Counted from the stretch's first letter, positions 43,472 to 51,661 are shown. The stretch is 64,000 bases of DNA from Sphingopyxis flava (GCF_900168005.1 NZ_FUYP01000017.1:1-64000), one strand, 5' to 3'. Translations and numbers: made by a program. Notes: generated by a model from the letters alone, not told the origin.

Positions 43472-44074
43472 ATGAACGACGTGACGCATCCGCGCGCGAC
43501 ATTCCGCGCGATGACCGAGGGTACGCAGGAAGACTGGGACATCATCGCGGCCGAGCAGAAGGAATTTGCGCCCCGTAACGGCGCGCGCATCCTCGAGCAC
43601 CTGAAACTTCTTGCCGGCGACTATGGCGGTTTTCCGGTCGACCGGCTCGCGCACTGCCTTCAAACCGCGACGCGCGCACACCGCGACGGACGCGACGAGG
43701 AATATGTCGTGATGGCGCTTCTTCACGACATCGGCGACACGCTCGGCGCCTTCAATCACCCCGACGTCGCAGCGGCGATCCTCAAGCCCTTTCTGTCGGA
43801 AGAGAACCACTGGATCGTCCAGCATCACGGCATCTTCCAGGGCCATTATTTCTTCCACTATATCGGCCTCGACCGCGACATGCGCGACCGGTTCCGCGAC
43901 CATCCCTATGCGGCTGCCTGCGCCGAATTCTGCGAGAAATATGATCAGCCGGCGTTCGACCCCGACTATGACACGCTACCGCTCGAATTTTTCGAGCCCA
44001 TGGTGATGCGCCTTTGTTCCTATCCCAAGAACAGCATCTACAAAAAGGTGATGGTCGAGGGTGCGGCCGAATAG
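43472..44074 (+). CDS. HD-domain protein (PhnZ/MIOX-like)
   Basis: 200 residues from the ATG at 43472, with GGGAG upstream. The metal ligands are arranged as LAHCLQTATRAHRDGRDEEYVVMALLHDIGDTLGAFNHPDVAA (His, HD, His), then IVQHHGIFQGHYFFHY and an Asp later. This is the layout of the small mixed-valent diiron HD oxygenases (PhnZ, MIOX) or of small HD phosphohydrolases. There are no phosphonate genes nearby, so the substrate is open. Confidence 0.75.
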   Translation: MNDVTHPRATFRAMTEGTQEDWDIIAAEQKEFAPRNGARILEHLKLLAGDYGGFPVDRLAHCLQTATRAHRDGRDEEYVVMALLHDIGDTLGAFNHPDVAAAILKPFLSEENHWIVQHHGIFQGHYFFHYIGLDRDMRDRFRDHPYAAACAEFCEKYDQPAFDPDYDTLPLEFFEPMVMRLCSYPKNSIYKKVMVEGAAE

Positions 44075-44134
44075 CTTCCTTCCAGGCCCATGGTCGCCAG
44101 CAGGAACTGCGGCCTTTTCTCAGCACCCCGGGGC

Positions 44135-44154
44135 CCCCCGGCTTTGGCCGGGGG
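44135..44154. repeat. GC-rich palindromic hairpin between convergent genes
   Basis: CCCCCGGC, loop TTTG, GCCGGGGG: 8 pairs. It lies between the HD gene and the enoyl-CoA hydratase and could be a bidirectional terminator or a palindromic repeat unit. No second copy is seen in this window. Confidence 0.35.
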
Positions 44155-44163
44155 CGAACGCCC

Positions 44164-44967
44164 CTACTTTCCTTGGAAGGCGGTCTTGCGCTTTTCCTGG
44201 AATGCCAGAATGCCCTCGGCCGCGTCGGCGCTGTTGCCTGCGATATATTGGCCCATCGCCTCGGCATCGAGCGTCGCGGCATAACTTTGCGAGAGCCCTT
44301 CGCGCAATATGCGGCGCATCGCGCCGAGCGAAACGGTCGGCCCGTTCGCAAGGCGCGTCGCCAGCGCCCTTGCTTCCTCCATCAAGGCGGCGTCCTCGAC
44401 GCATTTGTAGATGAGGCCCCATTCGGCCGCCTGCTCGGCGCCGATCTTCTCGCCGAGCATCATCATCTGGGCGGCGCGTGGGAGGCCAACAAGACGGGGC
44501 AGGAGCCACGAGGAGCCTCCGTCGGGGACGAGGCCGATATTGACGAAGGCCTGAAGGAAATAGGCGCTCTTGCCCGCGATCGTGAAATCGCCTGACAGGC
44601 CAAAGCTGCATCCGACGCCCGCGGCAGGACCATTGACCGCGACGACCACCGGAATGTCGAGATTCGAGAGGGCGAGGAGCATGGGGTTATAGTGATTGCG
44701 CAGCGCCTTGCGGCTGTTGGCGCCGCCGCCAACGGCCGACGAGTTCCGGTCCCCCGCGAGGTCCGCCCCCGAGCAGAAGCCGCGGCCTTCGCCCGTGATC
44801 AGGAGCGCGCGTGCCCCGAGCAACGGGAGATAATCAAGCGCGCCGCGAATATCGTCGGCCATCGCGGGCGGCATGGAGTTCAGGCGCTCCGGACGGTTGA
44901 GCGTGATCGTCGCGACATGGTCGGCGACCTCGAACTTGATCGTTTCGAAACTCGGGACATCGGTCAT
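44164..44967 (-). CDS. enoyl-CoA hydratase/isomerase family protein
   Basis: 267 residues from the ATG at 44967, preceded by AGAGGA. The crotonase signatures are VATITLNRPERLNSMPPAMADDI, LLITGEGRGFCSGADLAG (first oxyanion half) and VVAVNGPAAGVGCSFGLSGDFTIAG (second). VNIGLVPDGGSSWLLPRLVGL has Asp and GSS in place of the Glu of classical hydratases, more like isomerase or PaaG-type members. Probably a beta-oxidation-type role. A palindrome resembling LiuR-type operators lies just upstream. Confidence 0.85.
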   Translation of the reverse strand: MTDVPSFETIKFEVADHVATITLNRPERLNSMPPAMADDIRGALDYLPLLGARALLITGEGRGFCSGADLAGDRNSSAVGGGANSRKALRNHYNPMLLALSNLDIPVVVAVNGPAAGVGCSFGLSGDFTIAGKSAYFLQAFVNIGLVPDGGSSWLLPRLVGLPRAAQMMMLGEKIGAEQAAEWGLIYKCVEDAALMEEARALATRLANGPTVSLGAMRRILREGLSQSYAATLDAEAMGQYIAGNSADAAEGILAFQEKRKTAFQGK

Positions 44968-44994
44968 GGGGAAGAATCCTCTCGCGGGTGCTTT

Positions 44995-45016
44995 ACCTTT
45001 ACGTTCACGTAAAGGT
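44995..45016. promoter_or_regulatory. perfect palindromic operator upstream of enoyl-CoA hydratase
   Basis: A perfect dyad with 10-base arms around TC; the core is TTTACGT-TC-ACGTAAA. It starts 28 bases upstream of the enoyl-CoA hydratase ATG. As I recall, MerR-family regulators of branched-chain acyl-CoA catabolism (LiuR) bind sites of this form. Confidence 0.65.
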
Positions 45017-45088
45017 GTGGCGCATTTGAAAAGGGAGTGCAAGAGGGGAAGGCGGCCAAGACGGCGTTTCAGGCCATGGCCTCGCGCG

Positions 45089-45730
45089 CTATTCCGGATC
45101 GCCCAGACGCACGAAATGCATGTCACCCTCGGCGCGGTGGAGGACCGCGCCTTGTTCGGTCCGTTCGACGCAGGCGCCCTTGAAATCGACGATGCCCATG
45201 TCGTTGGGGATGATGGCGATGCGCAGCCGGCCTCCGTCGCTTTCGGAGAAGTCGAACCGCTGCACGGCGAGACCATAGATTGGCGCGCCCACCTCGACCC
45301 AGCGGGGAAGGCGCTTGTCGTCCCCCGGCATCGTCCAACCGTAATATTGCGTATAGCCAGTCGCCGGCTCCCCGCCGTCGAAACCGATGACGAAATCAAC
45401 TCCCGGCACGCCGTCGTCATCGGGGCCGGTCACGAGCAAGGTCGGCACCTGTTCATCCACCTCAATGAGCGGGCCTTTCTCGAACGCTGGCGGGACGGGT
45501 TTGGGCTCGGTGAATAGGCAAAGCTGATCGCCGCGCCTCTCCCATCGTCCCTCGGCCCGTTCGTCGAGAGCCCCGACCGCGAGGCCATATTGAAATCGGC
45601 CGTCCGCCTGAATGAGCAGCCCGCCCGCCGCATCGGGACCCTCGGATAGCCGATACGCGCCGATCAGCTGCGCCTCTTGCGCAGCGGCGGGTAGGGCGAG
45701 GAGAGCGGAGGCGAGAAGAAGCATTCGCAT
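45089..45730 (-). CDS. secreted hypothetical protein
   Basis: 213 residues with a short signal peptide (RMLLLASALLALPAAAQ). The body is beta-rich (LIGAYRLSEGPDAAGGLLIQADGRFQYGLAVGALDERAEGRWERRGDQLCLFTEPKP), reminiscent of lipocalin-like proteins seen in sphingomonads. No catalytic motif is evident. It is divergent from prfC and lies downstream of the palindromic operator rather than under its control in the sense direction of its own start. Confidence 0.65.
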   Translation of the reverse strand: MRMLLLASALLALPAAAQEAQLIGAYRLSEGPDAAGGLLIQADGRFQYGLAVGALDERAEGRWERRGDQLCLFTEPKPVPPAFEKGPLIEVDEQVPTLLVTGPDDDGVPGVDFVIGFDGGEPATGYTQYYGWTMPGDDKRLPRWVEVGAPIYGLAVQRFDFSESDGGRLRIAIIPNDMGIVDFKGACVERTEQGAVLHRAEGDMHFVRLGDPE

Positions 45731-45807
45731 GGCCGCAGCATGCGCCCGCTCGCGCAGCGGCGCCAGCCCCTTTCCACCTGCCGTCCCACCTGCTAGGCGC
45801 CCGCGCC

Positions 45808-47400
45808 ATGTCCAAGCATCCCGACCGCCGAACCTTTGCCATCATCTCGCACCCTGATGCGGGCAAGACGACGCTCACCGAAAAGCTCCTCGTCGCGGGC
45901 GGCGCGATCCACATGGCGGGCGAGGTGAAGGCGCGGGGCGCGGCGCGGCGGGCTCGGTCGGATTGGATGAAGATCGAGCAGCAGCGCGGAATCTCGGTCA
46001 CCTCGTCGGTGATGACCTTCGAGCATGATGGTCTGGTCTTCAACCTGCTCGATACGCCGGGACACGAGGACTTCAGTGAAGACACCTATCGCACGCTGAC
46101 CGCTGTCGACAGCGCGGTGATGGTCATCGACGCAGCGAAAGGCATTGAACCTCAGACATTGAAACTGTTCGAGGTCTGCCGTCTGCGCTCGGTCCCGATC
46201 ATCACCTTCGTCAACAAGGTGGATCGCGAAGGTCTGCCGCCATTCGAGCTGCTCGACGAGGTCGCCGATCGCCTGGCGCTTGATGTCTGCCCGATGAACT
46301 GGCCCGCGGGCATGGGCGGTCAGTTTGAAGGGCTCTACGATCTTGTCGATCCCGCGATCATGAAGCCAGGCGGCGATGCCTCGCGCATGTTTGAAGGCGA
46401 TCGCATCGGTGTCTCAGGGCTCGAAGACCCCGCGCTTGCGGCCGAGCTCAGTTGGGATGCGCTCGCGCACCTTAAGGAAGAAACCGAACTTGCCTCGGCC
46501 TGCTATGCGCCCTTCGACGTCGACGCCTACCGGAACGGCGACTTGACGCCAGTCTATTTCGGGTCGGCGCTCAAGGAGTTTGGCGTCGTCGACCTTCTCA
46601 CCGCGCTTGCGAAACATGCACCTGGCCCCCAGCCGCAGCCTGCGGAGCCTGCGCCTGTGCGTCCCGATGACGACACGGTCACCGGTTTCGTCTTCAAGGT
46701 GCAGGCGAACATGAACCCTGCGCACCGCGACCGCATCGCCTTCATGCGGCTGTGTTCGGGCAGGTTCGAGCGCGGGATGCGCCTCATGCAGGGAGGGACC
46801 GGCAAGGCGATCGCCATCAGCAGGCCGATGCTGTTCCTCGCGCAGGACCGCGAGATGGCAGAGGAGGCTTTCCCGGGCGACATTATCGGCATTCCGAACC
46901 ACGGCACATTGCGCGTCGGCGATACACTGTCGGAGCGCACCGACATCACCATTACCGGCCTTCCCAATTTCGCCCCCGAAATCCTGCGCCGCGTCGCGCT
47001 GGTCGATCCCACCAAGACAAAGCAACTCAGGAAGGCGCTTGACGATATGGCCGAGGAGGGGATCATCCAGGTCTTTTACCCGGAAATCGGATCGAACATG
47101 ATCGTCGGCGTCGTCGGCCAGCTGCAGCTCGACGTGCTGATCAGCCGCCTCGAGGCGGAATATAAGGTCGAAGCGCGGCTCGAGGCATCGCCATGGGACA
47201 CCGCACGCTGGATCGCGAGTGACGATCCGGCAGCCCTCAAGGCCTTCCAGGCCGATCACCGCGGCGCGAGCGCGGCCGATCGGGATGGCGCCCCCGTGTT
47301 CATGGCGAAGGATGCGTGGGAGGTCGGCTATGTCACCCAGCGGCACCCCGCGATCCGCTTCACGGCGACCAAGGAGCGTCGGTTCGCCTATGCGGGATGA
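45808..47400 (+). CDS. prfC: peptide chain release factor 3
   Basis: 530 residues, the usual RF3 length. The G1 loop is ISHPDAGKTTLTEKLL; the switch region is RARSDWMKIEQQRGISVTSSVMTFEH; G3 is LLDTPGHEDFSEDTYRTL; G4 is TFVNKVDREG. EF-G-like domain II and an RF3 C-terminal domain (FQADHRGASAADRDGAPVFMAKDAWEVGYVTQRHPAIRF) complete the protein. This GTPase recycles RF1 and RF2 after termination. Confidence 0.95.
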   Translation: MSKHPDRRTFAIISHPDAGKTTLTEKLLVAGGAIHMAGEVKARGAARRARSDWMKIEQQRGISVTSSVMTFEHDGLVFNLLDTPGHEDFSEDTYRTLTAVDSAVMVIDAAKGIEPQTLKLFEVCRLRSVPIITFVNKVDREGLPPFELLDEVADRLALDVCPMNWPAGMGGQFEGLYDLVDPAIMKPGGDASRMFEGDRIGVSGLEDPALAAELSWDALAHLKEETELASACYAPFDVDAYRNGDLTPVYFGSALKEFGVVDLLTALAKHAPGPQPQPAEPAPVRPDDDTVTGFVFKVQANMNPAHRDRIAFMRLCSGRFERGMRLMQGGTGKAIAISRPMLFLAQDREMAEEAFPGDIIGIPNHGTLRVGDTLSERTDITITGLPNFAPEILRRVALVDPTKTKQLRKALDDMAEEGIIQVFYPEIGSNMIVGVVGQLQLDVLISRLEAEYKVEARLEASPWDTARWIASDDPAALKAFQADHRGASAADRDGAPVFMAKDAWEVGYVTQRHPAIRFTATKERRFAYAG

Positions 47401-47568
47401 ACGTCTTTCCCGCATTCCAGGGCACACACTTGTTATAATCTTATAATGGAAGCGATCTGATGCATCCGGCTTGTCCATTCCCAGGCCAGGTTGCAAACTT
47501 GCCCCTCATTTCCATCAGCAAATGGATGCATTAGGGATAGAAAGACGCTCGGCACTCGGCATTTCTCA

Positions 47569-48021
47569 TTAACCTTCTTCACCGAGACCGATTCCCAACA
47601 GGGGTTGCCGGGCCATCAGGCGCCGCATCGCATCACGGTCGGTCAGCAGATCCGCAACGCTGTAGGTATCGAAGACATTCATCATGGCCTGCATACCCTT
47701 TGCCAGAACGCCCGTGAGACCGCAGGCAGGCGACAGGGAGCAACCAGAGCATTCGGCTAATTCGAAACCTTCTTCGGTTCGTCGCACGACTTCGCCGACA
47801 CTGATTTGATCGGCCGGGCGCGCCAGACGCATACCGCCTGAACGACCCCGCACCGTCTCGATGAAGCCGTCATGAGCCAGCGCGTTTGCGACCTTCATAA
47901 GGTGATTATGTGACACGCCGTAGATGCGCGAAATTTCACCGATCTTGCACAAGCGTTCATCGTGAAGCGCGAGATGGATCAAAACCCGAAGCGAATAATC
48001 CGTATAGCGGGTGAACCGCAC
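47569..48021 (-). CDS. nsrR: NsrR-type nitric oxide-sensing Rrf2 repressor
   Basis: 150 residues. The start RFTRYTDYSLRVLIHLALH and the HTH EISRIYGVSHNHLMKVANALAHDGFIETVRGRSGGMRLA match NsrR. Three cysteines (Cys91, Cys94, Cys100: ECSGCSLSPAC) are placed as the iron-sulfur ligands that react with NO. It is divergent from the ncgABC-nirK-like operon, whose promoter carries an NsrR-type operator, so it most probably represses that operon until NO accumulates. Rrf2 relatives such as IscR have a longer cysteine loop. Confidence 0.88.
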   Translation of the reverse strand: MRFTRYTDYSLRVLIHLALHDERLCKIGEISRIYGVSHNHLMKVANALAHDGFIETVRGRSGGMRLARPADQISVGEVVRRTEEGFELAECSGCSLSPACGLTGVLAKGMQAMMNVFDTYSVADLLTDRDAMRRLMARQPLLGIGLGEEG

Positions 48022-48273
48022 ATAGTTCTCCTGACCGCGATTATCCTGGCAACCTCAATAGAGGAACGCGCCCGACCGGTCCAGCCCACGCGCCTGACCC
48101 TGGAGCTCGTGCACGAAAATCCTGTCCGCCGACTCGGTCCTTCGCCGAAGGATCTGCCCGAAAGCCCTGTGGGGATCGATTGGGGCCGGGGCGATTTTGA
48201 ACGGGGTCCGATCCACGCCCGCCCGCGCAATAGCGCCAGATTCGATTAAAATTGGAGCAGCTGATCTTAATGC
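48022..48273. other. non-coding stretch between nsrR and the nirK-operon promoter
   Basis: About 250 bases with no convincing gene on either strand. The first 200 bases are GC-rich; the last 60 turn AT-rich toward the promoter at 48274. Confidence 0.5.
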
Positions 48274-48302
48274 TGGACAGGCCGGTTTTGCGTTCATATA
48301 AA
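48274..48302 (+). promoter_or_regulatory. promoter of the ncgABC-nirK-like operon
   Basis: TGGACA (48274-48279), a 17-base spacer and TATAAA (48297-48302). It is immediately followed by the NsrR-type operator, so bound repressor would cover the start point. Confidence 0.7.
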
Positions 48303-48304
48303 AT

Positions 48305-48321
48305 ATGTATCTTAAATACAT
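48305..48321. promoter_or_regulatory. NsrR operator
   Basis: ATGTATCT-T-AAATACAT, a 17-base dyad with one mismatch, fits the NsrR pattern ATGYATTT-N-AAATRCAT that I recall from proteobacterial NsrR sites. It lies 2 bases after the -10 box and 13 bases before the start codon of the first gene. Confidence 0.75.
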
Positions 48322-48334
48322 CTTATAAGGATGA

Positions 48335-49435
48335 ATGATGACACAAATCACGCGACGCGATGCCGTTTTCAAAGGGCTGGGGGCAGCCGTTGCGGTTCCG
48401 GCATTGACTGCCGTGTCATCCGATGCCGCTGGAAAAGAGAGGACTGCCGCTGCTGGAAAGCCGCGCGGACAGGCGGCGCAGCACAAGTTCGAGATGAACA
48501 TCGAGGAAACCCGAATCACGCTGGTCGGGCAGCAGACGTTCCAGACTTTTGCCTATGCCGGCCAGGTTCCCGCACCGCTGTTTCACGTCCGCGAGGGGGA
48601 TCATGTCGAGGTCGTTCTCAACAATCTGACGACCCTTCCCCATACGATCCACTGGCACGGCCTCTTGCAGCGAGGAAGCTGGGAAATGGACGGTGTTCCC
48701 GACATGACCCAGCTTGGCATCCAGCCCGGCGATAGCTTCACCTACAAGTTTGTTGCCGAGCCAGCGGGGACGATGTGGTATCATTGCCACGTCAATGTGA
48801 ACGAGCATGTTGCGACGCGCGGCATGTGGGGGCCGTTCATTATCGATCCCATCAAACCCGCACCGATCGAGCGCGAAGTCACGGGCGACTATATCCTGAT
48901 GTTTTCGGAGTGGGCGTCGTCATGGGCCGACAAGCTCGGCCAAGGCGGCATGCCGGGCGACGTGTTCGACTATTTCACGATCAACGGCAAATCCTTCCCC
49001 GAAACGCAGCCCATCCGCGTCAAGGAGGGCGACGTTATTCGTCTGCGCATGTTCGGCGCCGGGGGCGGCTTCCATTCGATCCACATCCATGGACATGTGT
49101 TCCAGATCGTCTTCAAGGACGGCCATCAGCTTCCCGCGCCGATCAACGCCGATACCGTGCTTGTCGGCCCCGGCGAGCGATACGACATCATCCTGCGCTG
49201 CGACAATCCGGGCCGCTGGATGATCCACGACCATATCGACAGCCACACAATGAACGGCCACACGCCGCATGGCGGGGTCATGACGCTCATCGAATATGAC
49301 GGCATCCCGCGCGATCAATCCTATTACCACTGGGCGCACAAGGAGTTCGTGCCGGACTTCTATTACGAGGAGAGCCTTCGCAAACCCCACGGCATCCATA
49401 CGAACCCCAATTTCAAGGGCACCCCGGTCGCTTGA
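48335..49435 (+). CDS. ncgA: two-domain multicopper oxidase (type C, NcgA-like)
   Basis: 366 residues with a Tat-type leader (TRRDAVFKGLGAAVAVPALTAV). Domain 1 has HTIHWHG (His103, 106, 108) and WYHCHVNVNEHVATRGMWG (His150, Cys151, His152, His158, Met164). Domain 2 has HSIHIHGHVF (His247-254) and IHDHIDSH (His298, 300, 304) with no second type 1 cysteine. The type 1 copper is thus in domain 1 and the trinuclear site is shared between domains of a trimer, as in type C two-domain oxidases such as that of Nitrosomonas europaea. It heads the operon; its role in NO/nitrite metabolism is not settled. Confidence 0.85.
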   Translation: MMTQITRRDAVFKGLGAAVAVPALTAVSSDAAGKERTAAAGKPRGQAAQHKFEMNIEETRITLVGQQTFQTFAYAGQVPAPLFHVREGDHVEVVLNNLTTLPHTIHWHGLLQRGSWEMDGVPDMTQLGIQPGDSFTYKFVAEPAGTMWYHCHVNVNEHVATRGMWGPFIIDPIKPAPIEREVTGDYILMFSEWASSWADKLGQGGMPGDVFDYFTINGKSFPETQPIRVKEGDVIRLRMFGAGGGFHSIHIHGHVFQIVFKDGHQLPAPINADTVLVGPGERYDIILRCDNPGRWMIHDHIDSHTMNGHTPHGGVMTLIEYDGIPRDQSYYHWAHKEFVPDFYYEESLRKPHGIHTNPNFKGTPVA

Positions 49436-49446
49436 GGAGTCGCACG

Positions 49447-50148
49447 ATGAAAGCTTCATTGATCTTTGCGGCGAGTGCGGGGGCCGTCCTCGTGGCGCTT
49501 GCCTTCCGCCCGACCGCTGTGGATGCCCAGGCAGCCGGGTCCGAACTGACCCGCCAATGCGCATCGTGCCACGCTTTGACGAAGCCGGCCGAGGCTACGG
49601 TGGACCGCTTGTGGACGCGGAAAGGCCCCGACCTCTGGTATGCGGGCGACAAGTTCAACAAGGAATGGCTCGTCACCTGGCTGCAAAAGCCGACCGTCAT
49701 CCGCCCGGGCGGCGTGCTGTGGTTCAAACACGCCAAACCCGGCGAGCCCCGGGACACGATCGACACGGCCGCTGTCGAGAAGCATCCCGCTGTGGATGCG
49801 GAAGCCGCGACGAAACTGGCTGACGAGCTGATGCAGTTGAAGAGCGGCGGACTCGTTAAAGAAGGTGCGTTCAAGCCTGAATCCGCCAATGCGGCGATGG
49901 GCAAGCTGGCCTTTTCGAAGCTGCGCGGATGCATCGCCTGCCATCAGAGCGCGGCGGGCACAGGCGGGCTTTCCGGGCCGGAGCTTTATGACGCGGGCCA
50001 GCGTCTGCGGGCCGATTATGTCATCACCTATATGAAGGACCCGCAGCAGTTCGATCCCCATGTCTGGATGCCGACGCTGACCCTGTCCGAGCCCGATCTT
50101 CAGCGCATCACCGGATATCTCATGTCGCTTGGGAAGGAGAAAGAGTGA
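49447..50148 (+). CDS. ncgB: diheme cytochrome c (NcgB-like)
   Basis: 233 residues from the ATG at 49447, with GAGGAG upstream. A signal peptide precedes two haem sites, CASCH (Cys38-His42) and CIACH (Cys162-His166). The first domain contains GPDLWYAGDKFNKEWLVTWLQKP and a lysine/histidine-containing WFKHAKPGEPRD segment. The second ends with PHVWMPTLTLSEPDLQRITGYL, where Met is the likely ligand. It probably passes electrons between the respiratory chain and the copper enzymes of this operon. The order after ncgA matches the Nitrosomonas cluster. Confidence 0.87.
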   Translation: MKASLIFAASAGAVLVALAFRPTAVDAQAAGSELTRQCASCHALTKPAEATVDRLWTRKGPDLWYAGDKFNKEWLVTWLQKPTVIRPGGVLWFKHAKPGEPRDTIDTAAVEKHPAVDAEAATKLADELMQLKSGGLVKEGAFKPESANAAMGKLAFSKLRGCIACHQSAAGTGGLSGPELYDAGQRLRADYVITYMKDPQQFDPHVWMPTLTLSEPDLQRITGYLMSLGKEKE

Positions 50149-50537
50149 TGATCCGCTTCGGGATTGCCGCGTTGGGTCTGGTTGCATTGACCGGCGCCAT
50201 CGCCACTCACCAGCCTGCGACAGCGGGAAGCGAAAGCCCCAAGATCGCGGCGTCGGCGCACCTTTACGATATCTATTGCGCCCAGTGCCACGGCGTCCAG
50301 CGCAATGGCAAGGGGGTGAATACCGTCGGCCTTTCGGTTCAGCCGCGGGATCATAGCGATACCGCTGGCATGTCCTCGCTGCCACGTGACCAGATGATCA
50401 AGGCAATATCGGAAGGCGGAGGATCGGTGAACAAATCCGCACTGATGCCGGCTTGGTCGGCCGTTCTTTCCAAGGAACAGATCGAAGATATGGCGGACTA
50501 TCTCATCTATGTCTGCAAGTGCGGCACGGCACAATAA
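50148..50537 (+). CDS. ncgC: monoheme cytochrome c (NcgC-like)
   Basis: 129 residues from the ATG at 50148, overlapping the previous stop (TGATG), with AAGGAG upstream. A signal peptide, one CAQCH (Cys44-His48) and a distal Met in NKSALMPAWSAVLSKEQIEDMADYLIYV make a class I cytochrome c. The protein ends with an extra CKCG motif, two cysteines not needed for haem attachment. It is the probable direct electron donor to NirK. Confidence 0.87.
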   Translation: MIRFGIAALGLVALTGAIATHQPATAGSESPKIAASAHLYDIYCAQCHGVQRNGKGVNTVGLSVQPRDHSDTAGMSSLPRDQMIKAISEGGGSVNKSALMPAWSAVLSKEQIEDMADYLIYVCKCGTAQ

Positions 50538-50563
50538 GTTCATTCAGAGCAGGGGTTATATGT

Positions 50564-51487
50564 ATGCGTAGATCGATATTGCTGGCCGCTTCAGCGTTCA
50601 TTGCCATGGCCAGTCAGCCCAGTTTCGCCAAAGAGGTAACGTTGACGCTGACTGCCAAGGAAGTGTCGCTTCCCATCGACAACAAGGGAACGATGCAGGC
50701 GTCGTGGACATTCGAGGGTCAGGTGCCCGGCCCGCTGCTCCGTGTGACGGAAGGCGACACCGTCACCATTGTCCTGACCAACGATGCTACAAGCAAGAAT
50801 TCGCATTCGATTGACCTGCACGCCGCGCGCGTCGACGTGGTTCAGGATTTCGAGGCGATCAAGCCGGGTGAGACCAAGACGTTCCAGTTCGTCGCAACGC
50901 ATCCTGGCGCCTTCTATTATCATTGCGGCTCGGACCCGATGTACCAACATATCGCCCGCGGCATGTTCGGGGTTATTCTGGTCGATCCCAAGGACCCCAA
51001 TGCGCTTCCCAAGGCCGACCGCGAATATGTTCTGGTCCAGTCCGAAGTATACGCCAACCCGGACAATCTGCACTCGATCATGAAATCCGACTGGTCGAAC
51101 GTGGTCTTCAATGGCGTCGCGTTCAAATATGACCCTGTGCACGACCCGGCGGCGACCAAGATGCTGGTCGCAAAGCCAGGTGAACGGGTTCGCGTCTATT
51201 TCATCAACGCCGGACCCAATGAATTTTCCTCGCTCCATCCGATCGCGGGCATTTGGGACGCGGTCTATCCGAGCGGTAATCCCGCGAATAAAAAGGTCGG
51301 GATGCAGAGCATGGTGGTCGGCCCCGGCGACGGCGCAACCTTCGATCTGATTTCGCCGGTTGAGGGGGCGAACGTGATCGTCGATCACTCGATGTCCCAT
51401 GCGCATACGGGCGCGATGGCCGTCCTCATGTTCTCGAACGATGCCGACCCGGCCATGGGGCGAGGCGATCTTATCCTGGTTCCCTGA
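50564..51487 (+). CDS. nirK: copper-containing nitrite reductase
   Basis: 307 residues from the ATG at 50564 (AGGGG upstream), with a Sec signal peptide. Type 1 copper ligands: His81 (HSIDLHA), Cys121, His129, Met134 (YYHCGSDPMYQHIARGM). Type 2 ligands: His86, His120 and His275 (VDHSM). Catalytic Asp84 and His225 (SSLHPIAG) are present, so all active-site residues are accounted for. It reduces nitrite to NO in the periplasm. The short loop between Cys121 and His129 and the HSIDLHA form are closer to nitrifier-type NirK than to the classical denitrifier enzyme. Confidence 0.88.
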   Translation: MRRSILLAASAFIAMASQPSFAKEVTLTLTAKEVSLPIDNKGTMQASWTFEGQVPGPLLRVTEGDTVTIVLTNDATSKNSHSIDLHAARVDVVQDFEAIKPGETKTFQFVATHPGAFYYHCGSDPMYQHIARGMFGVILVDPKDPNALPKADREYVLVQSEVYANPDNLHSIMKSDWSNVVFNGVAFKYDPVHDPAATKMLVAKPGERVRVYFINAGPNEFSSLHPIAGIWDAVYPSGNPANKKVGMQSMVVGPGDGATFDLISPVEGANVIVDHSMSHAHTGAMAVLMFSNDADPAMGRGDLILVP

Positions 51488-51520
51488 CCTCGCTCCGGAA
51501 GGAGATGTCCTTTCCCCCGT

Positions 51521-51563
51521 TCCGGCTCTCCGGGCGATCCTTGATCCTCGCCGGAGAGCCGGA
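51521..51563 (+). terminator. long inverted repeat after nirK
   Basis: TCCGGCTCTCCGG (51521-51533) and CCGGAGAGCCGGA (51551-51563), 13 perfect pairs with a 17-base loop. It lies 34 bases after the nirK stop and has no T-run. Probably a transcript end or a stability hairpin. Confidence 0.55.
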
Positions 51564-51661
51564 GCACCCCAGTCGACATCGCCGCGTGCGCCGATTTCAG
51601 TCGGCGGCTGCTCGCGGTGCGCGCTGAGCAACGAACGCGAGTAGAAGGACCACCAAGGTTC

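Noticed and set aside
48335..49435. Calling the first copper protein of the operon a second NirK
   Set aside because: It has eight-plus extra histidines in HxH pairs (IHWHG, HCH, IHIHGH, IHDHIDSH) that form a trinuclear site, which NirK lacks.
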